A stretch of DNA of 64,000 nt from Phyllobacterium zundukense (GTDB lineage Bacteria; Pseudomonadota; Alphaproteobacteria; Rhizobiales; Rhizobiaceae): positions 620,001 through 684,000 of the forward strand of contig NZ_CP104973.1 in assembly GCF_025452195.1 (NCBI RefSeq), in the 5' to 3' direction. Made by a program: the position numbers and the translations under genes. The stretch's first letter is position 1. Every line of letters begins with the position of its first letter. Below, one piece after another: positions 37,608-49,892 of this stretch. A model generated the notes under the pieces. That model was not told the origin of the DNA. It did no database searches and was given only the letters and a program-made list of their open reading frames with translations.

Positions 37608-38077
37608 TCACTCCGTGGTTATCGCGGCGGGGCGTTGCATGTCGACATGGGGAATCCCGTCTTCGAGATATTCTTCCGAGACCGGTACAAAACCGAAGGA
37701 TCCATAAAACCGCAGCAACTGGCTTTGCGCCGATAGTTTGATCGGGCTTCCGGCATAAAGCCGCTCGCATTGCGCGATGGCCTCGACCATGAGCCTGTCA
37801 CCGAGCTTCTTGCCGCGATGCTTGGGCGCAACGACAACGCGCCCTATCCGGGCAGCCGGATCGGTTTTCGCCGGTTTGCGGATTCGCGCGCTCCCGACGA
37901 GATCGTTCCCGGAAAGCAGACGCAGATGCAGCGCGTCAAGATCCTTGCCGTCGAGCTCGGGATACGGGCATTTCTGCTCGACCACGAACACATCCACCCG
38001 CAACTTCAGCATGTCATAAAGGTCGCGCGGGCTAAGCTCATCCAACCCGCTCAAGACAACCTTGACGTTCTCTCCCA

Positions 38078-38078
<1 letters not shown>
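37608..38078 (-). CDS. GNAT N-acetyltransferase, ElaA family
   Basis: 156 residues. ElaA-type start (LYDMLKLRVDVFVVEQKCPYPELDGKDLDALHL) and the acetyl-CoA loop IGRVVVAPKHRGKKLGDRLM (R/Q-x-x-G-x-G/A pattern). The substrate is unknown for the family. Its start overlaps the stop of adhC by one base, so it belongs to the operon. Confidence 0.88.
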
Positions 38079-39190
<1,112 letters not shown>

Positions 39191-39345
39191 AAAGTCTCTC
39201 CCAATGCGTCTCGATCAATGCAACGTAGTGATTTGCTGGTTGCACTATCGGGATACCACCGGGGATCGTCAATCGAATGAACGACATTTCTTATCGGGAA
39301 TGGCGCGCCTCCCATGGCACGCCTTCTGTGAAGGCGCGCCCGGTC

Positions 39346-39717
39346 CTACTCTACCACCTGCACCTTCGCCGCCAACCTTGCTCTGGCGGCAGGCGAGGGC
39401 GAGCGCGCATCGAAGAAGGCCTGTACTTCATCGAAATTGGCGTAGCCGTCGTGGTCGCGATCAATCTGCGCAAAATGGTCGGCGACGAAGCCCCAACCGG
39501 CATCAATGGCCGCTTGCGCGGTCAAGAGATGTCTGGACTTCGCCGCTGCGTCGAATTTGGCACGCAGCTCCTGATCAAGCTGCTTCTGGATCGAAGCCGC
39601 ATCCTGCTTTTCCGTTTTGCCCCTAGGTTCCGGGTTCCAAATGCGATCGCCGGCATGGGTTGATCCGGCCATTGCGGTGAAGAGAAGTGCGAAGATGATG
39701 GTATGCGACATGGTCAT
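39346..39717 (-). CDS. Small secreted EF-hand protein, copy 2
   Basis: 123 residues with a signal peptide cleaved near STHAGD. One EF-hand loop, DRDHDGYANFDE (about residues 88-99), has calcium-type ligands. It follows the S10 peptidase gene by 11 bases and has a GGAGTG ribosome binding site. Compare the copy at 28958-29404: same place relative to an S10 gene, same size, one EF-hand near the end followed by the similar run (F)LDAQSP / FFDARSP. The pair arose by duplication or was acquired twice. Confidence 0.8.
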   Translation of the reverse strand: MTMSHTIIFALLFTAMAGSTHAGDRIWNPEPRGKTEKQDAASIQKQLDQELRAKFDAAAKSRHLLTAQAAIDAGWGFVADHFAQIDRDHDGYANFDEVQAFFDARSPSPAARARLAAKVQVVE

Positions 39718-39728
39718 GGATCACACTC

Positions 39729-41645
39729 CTAGTGCAGGGCTTTGGCGGGGACAGGTGCGCGCTGCACTGGTGATGCGGCGACAAGATCGCGGGCTTTGAC
39801 AATTGTCGGCCCCGTGCCGTAGGGCGGCGCATCGTAGAATTCATCGAGCGTCTTTATCAACGGCCCTCGAGATTCCTGCGCGTAATAGATCATGTGGCCG
39901 CCAACAAAATTCTTCACCGGCACGCGCTTGTCGAGAGCGGCAATCTTGAGGTCGAGTTCGGAACGGTGGAAAGGTGTCACGGTGTCGTGATAACCATGCA
40001 CGGTGAGGAGCTTGAGGGAAGGGTCCCGGGCAATGGCCGCCACGATGTTTCCCAAGCCGCTTGCGCCATCGCGGCCTTTCCAAAGCTCGAATGCCAACTT
40101 TGGTCCCTTGTCCCGAACCGGATCAGGCGTTTGCCAGGACGCGTTGATGTAACGCGCCTTCGGCTTGTAGTTCACATAGTCTGGAAGGTAGCTGGTGATC
40201 CGATTGCGCAGGGCGTCTTCTTCAAAGAAATTGAAATCATATGGCATTTGCGTGCCAATAACAAAATCCGGCGCAAGTTTGACGTGCATTCTCCCATCAT
40301 AGACGTTGAAGTTATAGCCAGGCATCAAGTTCAGCATATAGAACATGAAGTTCAATTGGTTGTAATTTATGCCCTCAGTGCCAAATTGTGGGGGTATTCG
40401 GGTTTCTAGATCGGTGTAGGGTTGCGCGATAAATTTATGGTCAGCGGAATATTGGGTGGCGATGCCTCGCAGGGTTTCGGCGTAGTCCTCGTTGGAAGTC
40501 TCTTTGGTTCGCGCGGTGGATTTTCCCAGAGCGTCGGCGACCATGGCGAAGCTGGGAAAGTCGCCGTCGATCTGATTCATGCTTGAGTAGTCAAAAGCAG
40601 GCGAATGGAACACCGCCCCGGTGAGCACCTTGAATCTGGATGTATCGACTGTCCCGATCTTCTCGTAGCCAGTGGTGCCGGCATCTACCAGCGCTTGGGT
40701 GAGCTTTGGCACGCGTATGCCACCACCATAGGATTCGCCATAGAGATATTTGGGCGATTCCTGCCGGCGATTGAAGTTGCTATAGCGGGTGATGAATTGC
40801 CTGGAAAGATCAACGTCCTTGTCAGTCGTCCAGAACGTCCGGTTGGAATTCGGCGCAATGCCTTGCGAAAAGCCTGTGCCTGGGACAATATCGACAAAGA
40901 CAAGATCGGTCCTGTCGATCAGCGATTCCTGGCTATCGATGAATGGAAGTGCCTGTGGACGGCCCTTGGCCCATTCATCTGGCACGTTCAGCGCATCGAT
41001 GACGACATGTTTGGGTGCAAAGGACGCTAGATGCAGATAAATCGACGAAGCGCCCGGCCCGCCATTGAAGAAGAAGGTAACAGGACGACCCTCCTTCGGC
41101 AGATCGTCGCGCGTATAGGCGGTGTAGAAGATCGAGGCCTGCGGGTCTTCCTTCTGCGGGTTTTTCGCATAGGCGGTCAGATGCCCCGCCGACGCGGTGT
41201 ACCAGAAAGTCTCGCCGTTCAGCGTCATCTTGTGGCGCTTGACCGAGGGCTTCTCATCGACGGCAGCAGCGAGCTTCGCATCCGGCAAGCCATCATAACT
41301 GGTCGTATCTTCAAGCACATAATCCGCCGGCGCATAGAGCCGATAGGCTTCTTCGTCCAGCCCCGCCGTTCTGAGTATCTCGCTCGCATCGTCGATTTTG
41401 CCCTGCGCTTTGAGGATGTCTGCCTTCAACCGCGCCGTTTGTTGCGGGTCAGGTTCCGGCTCAATAATTTTTGTGCCGCCGCCTGTGTCGCCAGTCCCGC
41501 CAGCGTTACCAGTGTTGCCGGTGTCGACGACAGCGACAGGTGGTACGAAGGTGCCCTCGTCTGTAAGCGGAGGAGAGGACGAATCGGAGCCGTTGCAGGC
41601 GCCAAGGCCGAGCGCTGTGAAAAGCAGCAAATATCGAAAATTCAT
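39729..41645 (-). CDS. S10 family serine carboxypeptidase-like lipoprotein, intact
   Basis: 638 residues. A signal peptide ends in the lipobox GLGAC (Cys17); a Gly/Thr/Pro-rich linker of about 50 residues follows. The S10 motifs are present: FFFNGGPGASSIYLHL (oxyanion hole, about 191-206), FVDIVPGTGFS, the nucleophile GESYGG (Ser305), Asp in VHGYHDTVTPFH and His in VGGHMIYY. S10 enzymes are serine carboxypeptidases most active at acid pH and less common in bacteria. A lipid anchor suggests the periplasmic face of a membrane. Substrate unknown. Upstream gap 21 bases to the divergent hrpB frame, 213 to its real start. Confidence 0.9.
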   Translation of the reverse strand: MNFRYLLLFTALGLGACNGSDSSSPPLTDEGTFVPPVAVVDTGNTGNAGGTGDTGGGTKIIEPEPDPQQTARLKADILKAQGKIDDASEILRTAGLDEEAYRLYAPADYVLEDTTSYDGLPDAKLAAAVDEKPSVKRHKMTLNGETFWYTASAGHLTAYAKNPQKEDPQASIFYTAYTRDDLPKEGRPVTFFFNGGPGASSIYLHLASFAPKHVVIDALNVPDEWAKGRPQALPFIDSQESLIDRTDLVFVDIVPGTGFSQGIAPNSNRTFWTTDKDVDLSRQFITRYSNFNRRQESPKYLYGESYGGGIRVPKLTQALVDAGTTGYEKIGTVDTSRFKVLTGAVFHSPAFDYSSMNQIDGDFPSFAMVADALGKSTARTKETSNEDYAETLRGIATQYSADHKFIAQPYTDLETRIPPQFGTEGINYNQLNFMFYMLNLMPGYNFNVYDGRMHVKLAPDFVIGTQMPYDFNFFEEDALRNRITSYLPDYVNYKPKARYINASWQTPDPVRDKGPKLAFELWKGRDGASGLGNIVAAIARDPSLKLLTVHGYHDTVTPFHRSELDLKIAALDKRVPVKNFVGGHMIYYAQESRGPLIKTLDEFYDAPPYGTGPTIVKARDLVAASPVQRAPVPAKALH

Positions 41646-41858
41646 AAGTGAAAATCCTGATTACAATTGCATACAACGTTTCAAATTTTGCAACGCCCCA
41701 CAATTCGCCTAAAGTTTAATCAGGCAAGGAAAATGCTTCTATTCGTTGCATTCAATGGGACGCCGGGAGGGTTGGGATCATTGATTGTTGAATGCGGCTG
41801 GACTTGCCGGCACGAACCCTGTCAAAACGCCACATATTGCAATGCCGGATTCGACGCC

Positions 41859-44303
41859 TTGACCAATCTGCCCAATCTCCCTGTCACCAAGATACTGCCG
41901 TCGCTCGATGATGCGTTGGCGAGCGGCAATGCGGCCGTTCTCGTCGCGCCACCGGGCGCTGGCAAGACCACCCTCGTTCCGCTGCACCTGCTCGATGCAT
42001 CGTGGCGCAAGGACCGCACTATCATCCTGCTCGAACCACGCCGCCTTGCCGCGCGCGCTGCCGCCAGCCGCATGGCAAGCCTGCTCGGCGAGGAGGTCGG
42101 CTCAACTGTCGGTTACCGTATGCGCCTTGAGAATAAAGTCTCGGCGAAAACCCGCGTTCTCGTTGTCACCGAAGGCGTTTTCGCACGGATGATCCTTGAC
42201 GATCCTGATCTCAAAGACGTCGCAGCTGTCCTATTCGACGAGTTCCACGAGCGCAGCCTCGACGCGGATTTCGGCCTTGCGCTGGCGCTCGATGTGCAGG
42301 TAGCCTTGCGGCCAGACGTGAAGCTCCTCGTCATGTCGGCGACGCTCGATGGCGCGCGCGTCGCACGTCTGCTCAACGACGCGCCGGTGCTGGAAAGCAA
42401 AGGGCGCTCGTTCCCCATCGATATCCGCTATCGGGAACGCAAGCCGGACGAGCGGATCGAGGACGCCATGGCCAAGGCCATCCGCGATACGCTTGCCGGC
42501 GAGACCGGCAGTATCCTCGCCTTCCTGCCGGGCCAGCGCGAGATCGAACGTACCGCCGAGGCGCTGCAAGGCCGCGTTGCAGCCGATGTGATGATCGTGC
42601 CGCTTTACGGTGCACTCGAAGGCCGCGATCAGGACGCGGCGATCAAGCCCGCGCCTAATGGCCAGCGCAAGGTCGTGCTCGCCACCTCGATCGCCGAAAC
42701 CTCGATCACCATCGATGGCGTGCGCGTCGTGATCGACAGTGGCCTCGCCCGTCTGCCGAAATTCGAACCCGCCACCGGGTTAACCCGGCTGGAGACAGTG
42801 CGCGCGTCACGCGCGGCGGTGGACCAGCGGGCAGGTCGCGCCGGGCGAACCGAGCCCGGCATCGCACTGCGCCTGTGGCGAGCCGAACAGACCGCCGCGC
42901 TGGAAGCCTTCGCCCCGCCGGAAATTCTCGAGGCAGATCTTGCCGGTCTCGTGCTCGATTGCGCGGCCTGGGGCGTTGCCGACCCAACCAGCCTCGCCTT
43001 TCTCGATGCGCCGCCGGCCCCTGCGATCAAGGAAGCCAGGGCGCTTCTGGAAAATCTCGGAGCGCTGGAGAGCAATCGTGTCACTCCCATGGGCGACGCG
43101 ATGCGGAAGTTGGCCCTGCCTGCCCGCCTTGCCCATATGGTACTGACCGCACGCGAACGCGGGCAGGCATACCGGGCGGCGGAGCTTGCCGTCCTCCTCA
43201 CCGAACGCGGCCTCGGCGGCAATGATATCGATCTCGATGTGCGTCTTTCGCGCTTCCAGCGCGAACGCGGCGATCGTGCAACCCGGGCGCGCGGGTTGGC
43301 AAAACAGCTGGCCGGAAATGGCGGCGCTGCGGCGGATCCGGACAGTGTCGGGCGCCTGCTCATCGGCGCCTACCCCGACCGGATCGCCAAGGCGCGCGGC
43401 AATGGCCAATTCACGCTCGCAAATGGTCGTGGCGGCGAGGTCGACCCCGCCACATCGCTGGCGAAATCGCCATGGCTGGTTGTCGCTGATCTCGCCGGGC
43501 GTGCGGGGCGCGCGCGCATTCTTGCCGCTGCGGAGGTAACCGAAGCCGAAATCCGCGATGCCTTGGCAACCCGCATCGTCAGCGGCCGGCAGGTGACCTA
43601 CGATCCCACGCGAAATGCCCTGCAAGCACGCGATGCCACCCGTATCGGCGCGATTGCATTGTCCGAAAAGACGCTACCAGCGCCCACAGGCGAGGAGGCT
43701 GATCTTGGCGTCATCGCCGCCGTCCGCGCGCATGGTCTCGACATTCTGCCGTGGTCGAAGGAAGCGACGATCCTGCGCCGCCGTCTTGCCTGGTTGCATC
43801 AGGGGCTCGGTTCGCCTTGGCCGGCCATGGATGACGATGCTCTCATCGCGTCGCTGGATGACTGGCTGTTGCCCTTCCTCAAGGGCACTGCACACTTGAG
43901 CCAGATCCCCGCCCATGCGCTGATCGAGGGGCTGCGCTCAGCTGTTCCTTACGATCTGCAACGCAAGATCGACACTCTCGCACCGACGCATTTCCAAGTG
44001 CCGACCGGCTCGAATATCCCGATCCGTTACGAGACAAGCGAACCAGTGCTGAGCGTGCGTGTGCAGGAGCTCTTCGGTCTTGGCATGCATCCCGCCATCG
44101 CCGGTGGCACCATCCCGCTCCTGCTTGAACTCCTGTCGCCCGCACATCGCCCGATACAGATTACACGTGATCTGCCCGGCTTCTGGAAAGGCTCATGGGC
44201 GGATGTGCGCAGCGACATGCGCGGCCGCTATCCGAGGCATGTCTGGCCGGAGGATCCGGCAAATGCATCGCCGACCGCCAGGGCAAAGCCTCGGGGGACT
44301 TGA
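41859..44303 (+). CDS. hrpB: ATP-dependent helicase HrpB
   Basis: 814 residues from a TTG at 41859, where the sequence LTNLPNLPVTKILPSL begins to match the normal HrpB N-terminus; the frame is open to 41667, but the extra 64 residues look non-protein. Motifs: Walker A PPGAGKTTLVPL, DEFH box in LFDEFHERSLDADFG, SAT in MSATLDGARV, and motif VI DQRAGRAGRTEPG. DEAH-type helicase family; role in bacteria poorly defined. The start choice is a family inference and no ATG is near it. Confidence 0.88.
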   Translation: MTNLPNLPVTKILPSLDDALASGNAAVLVAPPGAGKTTLVPLHLLDASWRKDRTIILLEPRRLAARAAASRMASLLGEEVGSTVGYRMRLENKVSAKTRVLVVTEGVFARMILDDPDLKDVAAVLFDEFHERSLDADFGLALALDVQVALRPDVKLLVMSATLDGARVARLLNDAPVLESKGRSFPIDIRYRERKPDERIEDAMAKAIRDTLAGETGSILAFLPGQREIERTAEALQGRVAADVMIVPLYGALEGRDQDAAIKPAPNGQRKVVLATSIAETSITIDGVRVVIDSGLARLPKFEPATGLTRLETVRASRAAVDQRAGRAGRTEPGIALRLWRAEQTAALEAFAPPEILEADLAGLVLDCAAWGVADPTSLAFLDAPPAPAIKEARALLENLGALESNRVTPMGDAMRKLALPARLAHMVLTARERGQAYRAAELAVLLTERGLGGNDIDLDVRLSRFQRERGDRATRARGLAKQLAGNGGAAADPDSVGRLLIGAYPDRIAKARGNGQFTLANGRGGEVDPATSLAKSPWLVVADLAGRAGRARILAAAEVTEAEIRDALATRIVSGRQVTYDPTRNALQARDATRIGAIALSEKTLPAPTGEEADLGVIAAVRAHGLDILPWSKEATILRRRLAWLHQGLGSPWPAMDDDALIASLDDWLLPFLKGTAHLSQIPAHALIEGLRSAVPYDLQRKIDTLAPTHFQVPTGSNIPIRYETSEPVLSVRVQELFGLGMHPAIAGGTIPLLLELLSPAHRPIQITRDLPGFWKGSWADVRSDMRGRYPRHVWPEDPANASPTARAKPRGT

Positions 44304-44333
44304 GCCTCGTGTTGCCGTCTTCAGCATTGGCGC

Positions 44334-44459
44334 TGTGCGTGGTTCGACAAGCTCACCATGAGGGAAATCTATGGGCCGCAAGACAATTGTCACCGTTGCC
44401 GACTCTGGCTCCCTACAACCAGCCACCTCCCTCATGGTGAGCTTGTCGAACCACGCACA
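44334..44459. repeat. Palindromic repeat, family B, copy 1
   Basis: 126-bp element whose 30-bp ends (TGCGTGGTTCGACAAGCTCA...) are near-perfect inverted repeats around a ~65-base centre. A second copy is at 46491-46614. It lies between hrpB and regB. GTTCGACAAGCTCACCATGA-type dyads occur in many proteobacterial genomes as REP/MITE-like elements; function unknown. Confidence 0.88.
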
Positions 44460-44537
44460 ATCTGGAATGCCGATCGTTGACTAAGGCAGCGTAACTCCAC
44501 AATTCCCTTTGCACCCGGTTTGTTCTAAAGCTCGCGC

Positions 44538-45836
44538 ATGGTTCAGGATTTCGGCATACGCTCATCTTATCTGTCGCGACGGCTGCGACTGACGACGCTC
44601 ATTCGCCTGCGCTGGCTTGCGGTTGCCGGGCAGAGCATCGCGGTGCTTTTCGTGGCGCTCTATCTCAAATTCCCTTTCCCGGTCAGCATCTGTTTCGCGA
44701 TGATCGCCTGTTCGGCGTGGCTGAACCTCCTGATGTCATTCCGCTATCCGATCAACCACCGGCTCGAGCCGCGCGCGGCGGTCACGGTCCTCGCCTTCGA
44801 TATCCTGCAGGTGGCGGGTCTTCTTTATATGACCGGCGGGCTGCAGAACCCCTTCGCGGTGCTGATGATCGTCCCGGTAATCATTTCGGCCACCTCGCTG
44901 CCGGCTTACGCTACGATCGCGCTCGGCCTTCTCGTCACCATCTGCGCCACGGTCCTTGCCAATGTCTACCTGCCGCTGCCCTGGTATGCCGGCGAGAGCA
45001 TGCAACTTCCCTTCGTGCTCATTGCCGGCGTCTGGTGTTCGGTGGTCTCCGCCCTCGCCTTCACCGCCGTCTATGCCTATCGCGTCGCGGAAGAGGCGCG
45101 CCTCCTCGCCGATGCGCTGACTGCGACGGAATTGATCCTGCAGCGCGAGCAACATCTCTCTGCGCTGGATGGACTTGCCGCCGCCGCCGCGCATGAACTC
45201 GGCACCCCGCTTGCGACGATCGCCCTCGTCGCCAAGGAAATGGAGCGAAGCCTGAAACAGGATGACCGCTTTGCCGAAGATATCGAGCTTCTGCGTTCGC
45301 AGACCGACCGTTGCCGCGAGATTCTGAAGCGGCTAACCAGCCTGTCCTCGACCAGCGAAGAACACATGTCGCGGTTGAAGATCTCCTCGCTCATCGAGGA
45401 AGTCATCGAGCCCAACCGCAATTTTGGTATCAATATCGTGGTCAAGAAGCTGAGGGGCGAAGGTGTCGAGCCGATCATCCGGCGCAATCCCGGCATCATC
45501 TACGGGCTAGGCAATCTGGTCGAGAACGCGGTCGATTTTGCCAGGGCGACAATCGAGGTCAGCTGGGGCTGGACGGACAAGACCGTGGAGATCATCGTCA
45601 GCGACGATGGCCAAGGTTTTGCCGCCGAAATTCTTGACCGGATCGGCGAGCCCTACACCACCGGCCGCGACCGCGAAATCAATGAACATGGCGGCGGGCT
45701 CGGGCTTGGGCTGTTCATCGCCAAGACGCTTTTGGAGCGTTCGGGCGCGACGATTACCTTCCGCAATCGCAATGATCCGGGCCAGGGTGCGGAGGTCATC
45801 GTGAGCTGGCCGCGCAATCAACTCGCTGCCGATTGA
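44538..45836 (+). CDS. regB: Redox sensor histidine kinase RegB/PrrB/ActS
   Basis: 432 residues, five or six N-terminal membrane helices. The quinone-sensing motif GGLQNPF (about residues 96-102) is present. The H-box is AAAAHELGTPLATIALVAKEM (His about 218). The conserved redox Cys is in RCREILKRL (about residue 257). ATPase N-box NLVENAVDFA and G-boxes SDDGQGF and GGGLGLGLF are complete. RegB-type kinases sense the oxidation state of the ubiquinone pool and phosphorylate RegA. The cognate regA follows by 71 bases. Confidence 0.94.
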   Translation: MVQDFGIRSSYLSRRLRLTTLIRLRWLAVAGQSIAVLFVALYLKFPFPVSICFAMIACSAWLNLLMSFRYPINHRLEPRAAVTVLAFDILQVAGLLYMTGGLQNPFAVLMIVPVIISATSLPAYATIALGLLVTICATVLANVYLPLPWYAGESMQLPFVLIAGVWCSVVSALAFTAVYAYRVAEEARLLADALTATELILQREQHLSALDGLAAAAAHELGTPLATIALVAKEMERSLKQDDRFAEDIELLRSQTDRCREILKRLTSLSSTSEEHMSRLKISSLIEEVIEPNRNFGINIVVKKLRGEGVEPIIRRNPGIIYGLGNLVENAVDFARATIEVSWGWTDKTVEIIVSDDGQGFAAEILDRIGEPYTTGRDREINEHGGGLGLGLFIAKTLLERSGATITFRNRNDPGQGAEVIVSWPRNQLAAD

Positions 45837-45907
45837 TAATCTTTGACTTTTTGTTCATTGCGAACCATTAACAACGAATAATATTAAAAAAAGAGCAGGA
45901 AACCCTG

Positions 45908-46471
45908 ATGGAAAACACGGATCAGGACGATATTGCAGCCATAGGCGGCGATCCGACACTTCTTCTTGTCGATGACGACAAGCCGTTCTTGCAGCGTCTT
46001 GCACGCGCCATGGAAACGCGAGGCTTCACCGTCGCCATTGCCGATTCGGTCGAAGCCGGGCTTGCCAGCGTCAAAACCCACGCCCCGGCCTATGCGGTGG
46101 TCGACATGCGGCTCGGCGACGGCAACGGTCTCGACATTATCGAGGCTATCCGCGCCCGGCGCGAAGACACGCGTGCCGTTATCCTTACCGGCTACGGCAA
46201 CATCGCGACCGCGGTCAATGCGGTCAAACTCGGCGCCATCGACTACCTGTCGAAGCCAGCCGATGCCGATGAAGTCTTTGCGGCATTGACGCGACGTTCC
46301 GGCGAAAAGGTCGCTCCGCCGGAGAATCCGATGTCGGCCGACAGGGTTCGTTGGGAACATATCCAGCGCGTCTACGAGATGTGCGACCGCAATGTTTCCG
46401 AAACGGCCCGCCGCCTCAACATGCACCGCCGCACCTTGCAGCGTATTTTGGCCAAGCGCGCTCCCCGTTAA
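45908..46471 (+). CDS. regA: Redox response regulator RegA/PrrA/ActR
   Basis: 187 residues. Receiver domain with the acidic pocket DDDKPF and phospho-acceptor Asp in AVVDMRLGDG (about residue 64), and Thr/Lys in ILTGYGNIATAV and LSKPAD. The C-terminal Fis-type helix-turn-helix (NVSETARRLNMHRRTLQRIL) is the typical nearly invariant RegA end. It controls respiration, carbon and nitrogen metabolism genes under changing oxygen. Pair with regB. The two copies of repeat B bracket the pair. Confidence 0.95.
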   Translation: MENTDQDDIAAIGGDPTLLLVDDDKPFLQRLARAMETRGFTVAIADSVEAGLASVKTHAPAYAVVDMRLGDGNGLDIIEAIRARREDTRAVILTGYGNIATAVNAVKLGAIDYLSKPADADEVFAALTRRSGEKVAPPENPMSADRVRWEHIQRVYEMCDRNVSETARRLNMHRRTLQRILAKRAPR

Positions 46472-46490
46472 AGGCGTTGCATATTCATAG

Positions 46491-46614
46491 TGCGTGGTTC
46501 GACAAGCTCACCATGAGGGAGGTTGGTGGACTGCAACACCAGTCAGAGAAGTTGCAATTCTTGGCTCCCTGCAATTTGCCTGCCTCCCTCATGGTGAGCC
46601 TGTCGAACCACGCA
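46491..46614. repeat. Palindromic repeat, family B, copy 2
   Basis: 124 bp with 30-bp terminal inverted repeats like those at 44334-44459 (TGCGTGGTTCGACAAGCTCA, complement at the end with one change, GCCTGTC for GCTTGTC). The inner sequence differs. It begins 20 bases after the regA stop and can act as its terminator. Confidence 0.88.
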
Positions 46615-46695
46615 CATCGCCTGTGCGCGCCAAAACTATACTTGTCTATCCTGGTCAAGCGTGCAGGCCCGCCATGATGTTAATATCGATAGACC

Positions 46696-47190
46696 CTACT
46701 CTACGTCTGTTTCAGGCAGGTCTATCCCCGACAGTTCCGCCAGCGTCATGCGCGCGGCGCTGACCCGGGCAAACCGCAGCGTCATCGCCTTGCGGGTTGC
46801 GCTGGCAAGCTTGTGTTCCGGCGCATCGCGGATGATCTCGGCACCGTAGCCGTCCGAAAGAATGAACCCGCAATCCAACGGGAAAATGTCCGCCGGAACA
46901 CCGGGATGCGTGGCGAAAAACAACCGGTCGCAATGCTCGCGATAGATCGGCCATTTCCGATCCACCCTCCAGTCCTCGATCGAGGACTTGATCTCGACGA
47001 TCCAGATCTCACCGCTGCGCGTCAATGCCACAAGGTCGGCGCGCCGACCGGACGCCAAAGGCAATTCCGGCATCACCGCAAGCCCGAGTTCAAGAAAAAG
47101 CCGCTGTACGCCGCGGCGCACCAGCATGGCGTTTTCCGATTGCCGCCCATCGATGAGCGGGCTTGTCTGACCCAGGCTGACTAGAGGCAT
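46696..47190 (-). CDS. mmcB: MmcB family DNA repair protein
   Basis: 164 residues. MmcB-type proteins are small PD-(D/E)xK nuclease-like proteins of alphaproteobacteria; visible are GRRADLVALT, VEIKSSIEDWRVDRKWPIYREHCDRLFFAT and GFILSDGYGAEIIR. The acid pair D and ExK (EIKSS) fit a metal-dependent nuclease centre. In Caulobacter the gene is linked to mitomycin C resistance and SOS. No LexA box is seen from memory of the site, but the flank was not scanned systematically. Confidence 0.85.
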   Translation of the reverse strand: MPLVSLGQTSPLIDGRQSENAMLVRRGVQRLFLELGLAVMPELPLASGRRADLVALTRSGEIWIVEIKSSIEDWRVDRKWPIYREHCDRLFFATHPGVPADIFPLDCGFILSDGYGAEIIRDAPEHKLASATRKAMTLRFARVSAARMTLAELSGIDLPETDVE

Positions 47191-47366
47191 GATTCGCAGA
47201 ATATCGGCAAATTTGCAACCATGGCAAAAAAACTACAGCGCCCGATTGAGGATTGACAGGTTAACGAAAAACTTCGCTTTACGGTTAATCAGCCATTAAC
47301 AATAATGGCGCTAGAGAGGCAACACAAGAAAACGCACATAGATCTCGCTTTAACATTGGGGTGACC

Positions 47367-47984
47367 ATGCAACTCAAGACTATCGTCCTCGCAGTTGGGC
47401 TGATGGCTACAACTGCCTTGACCGGCTGTTCTACGATCGGTTTCAGCTATTCCACAGCCTCCTACAATTCCGTCGTCGATGCCGGCTACGTGATTCCCGC
47501 TGTTCCCCGCTCCAAGATCCCGCCGCAGTATTTGCGCCAGCAAGTCAACTATGATGGCAGCGAGGCTCCGGGGACGATCATCGTCGATACGGGTACGAAA
47601 TATCTCTATTATGTGCTCGGCGGCGGCAAGGCGATGCGCTATGGCATCGGCGTCGGCAAACAGGGTTTCGAATGGCACGGTACCGCACGCGTCGCCATGA
47701 AGCGCGAATGGCCGACATGGACACCGCCGCGCGAGATGATCCAGCGCCAGCCCAAGCTTGCGGAATTCCGCGACGGCATGGACCCGGGCATCACCAACCC
47801 GCTCGGTGCCCGCGCGCTTTACCTGTTCAACAAGGGTGGTGACACCGGCTACCGCCTGCATGGAACACCGGAATGGTGGTCGATCGGCAAGGCCATGTCT
47901 TCCGGCTGCATCCGCCTGATGAACCAGGACATCATGGACCTTTATAACCGCGCGGAAGTCGGCGCCAAGGTCATCGTCAGGTAA
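47367..47984 (+). CDS. L,D-transpeptidase (YkuD domain) lipoprotein
   Basis: 205 residues from the ATG at 47367 (GTG at 47361 is less likely), with GGGGTG as ribosome binding site. Lipobox in LTGCS. The YkuD domain begins with GTIIVDTGTKYLYYVLGGG and has the catalytic motif HGTPEWWSIGKAMSSGCIRL (His, Ser, Cys, Arg). It forms 3-3 crosslinks in peptidoglycan or anchors proteins to it. Rhizobiales have many such enzymes, consistent with polar growth. Confidence 0.92.
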   Translation: MQLKTIVLAVGLMATTALTGCSTIGFSYSTASYNSVVDAGYVIPAVPRSKIPPQYLRQQVNYDGSEAPGTIIVDTGTKYLYYVLGGGKAMRYGIGVGKQGFEWHGTARVAMKREWPTWTPPREMIQRQPKLAEFRDGMDPGITNPLGARALYLFNKGGDTGYRLHGTPEWWSIGKAMSSGCIRLMNQDIMDLYNRAEVGAKVIVR

Positions 47985-48011
47985 TTTGCTGACTCAGCAA
48001 CCCATCGCAAA

Positions 48012-48035
48012 GGCCGCTCACGAGCGGCCTTTTTT
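48012..48035 (+). terminator. Rho-independent terminator after the L,D-transpeptidase gene
   Basis: GGCCGCTC-ac-GAGCGGCC forms an 8-bp perfect GC-rich stem followed directly by TTTTTT. Textbook intrinsic terminator, 28 bases after the stop. Confidence 0.92.
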
Positions 48036-48162
48036 GTTTCAGCGTTGAGCGGCGGAAAGCCGGGCTTATCGAATTGTTCTGAAGCTTCGAAATTCTGTCG
48101 TGTTGACCTGATACACGACCGGCCCATAGATTATCGCAGAACCGTAGCAGAGACTGGAATGA

Positions 48163-49794
<1,632 letters not shown>

Positions 49795-49851
49795 GGGGAA
49801 GAAACGCCGGGGCGTGATGACAAGTTAACACGTGCATCTGATATTTCCGTG

Positions 49852-49884
49852 ACGCAAGGGGCCGCTGTTGGCGGCCCCCTGCGT
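49852..49884. terminator. Bidirectional terminator between pgm and the GH92 gene
   Basis: ACGCAAGGGGCCGC and GCGGCCCCCTGCGT form a strong stem with one mismatch and a five-base loop. It lies between the stop of pgm and the stop of the convergent GH92 gene, eight bases from the latter. Confidence 0.75.
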
Positions 49885-49892
49885 TTCCATGT

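Noticed and set aside
44335..46614. Composite transposon made of the two family B repeats around regBA
   Set aside because: No transposase is present, the repeats are only about 125 bp, and regBA is a core alphaproteobacterial locus. Kept only as a repeat observation.
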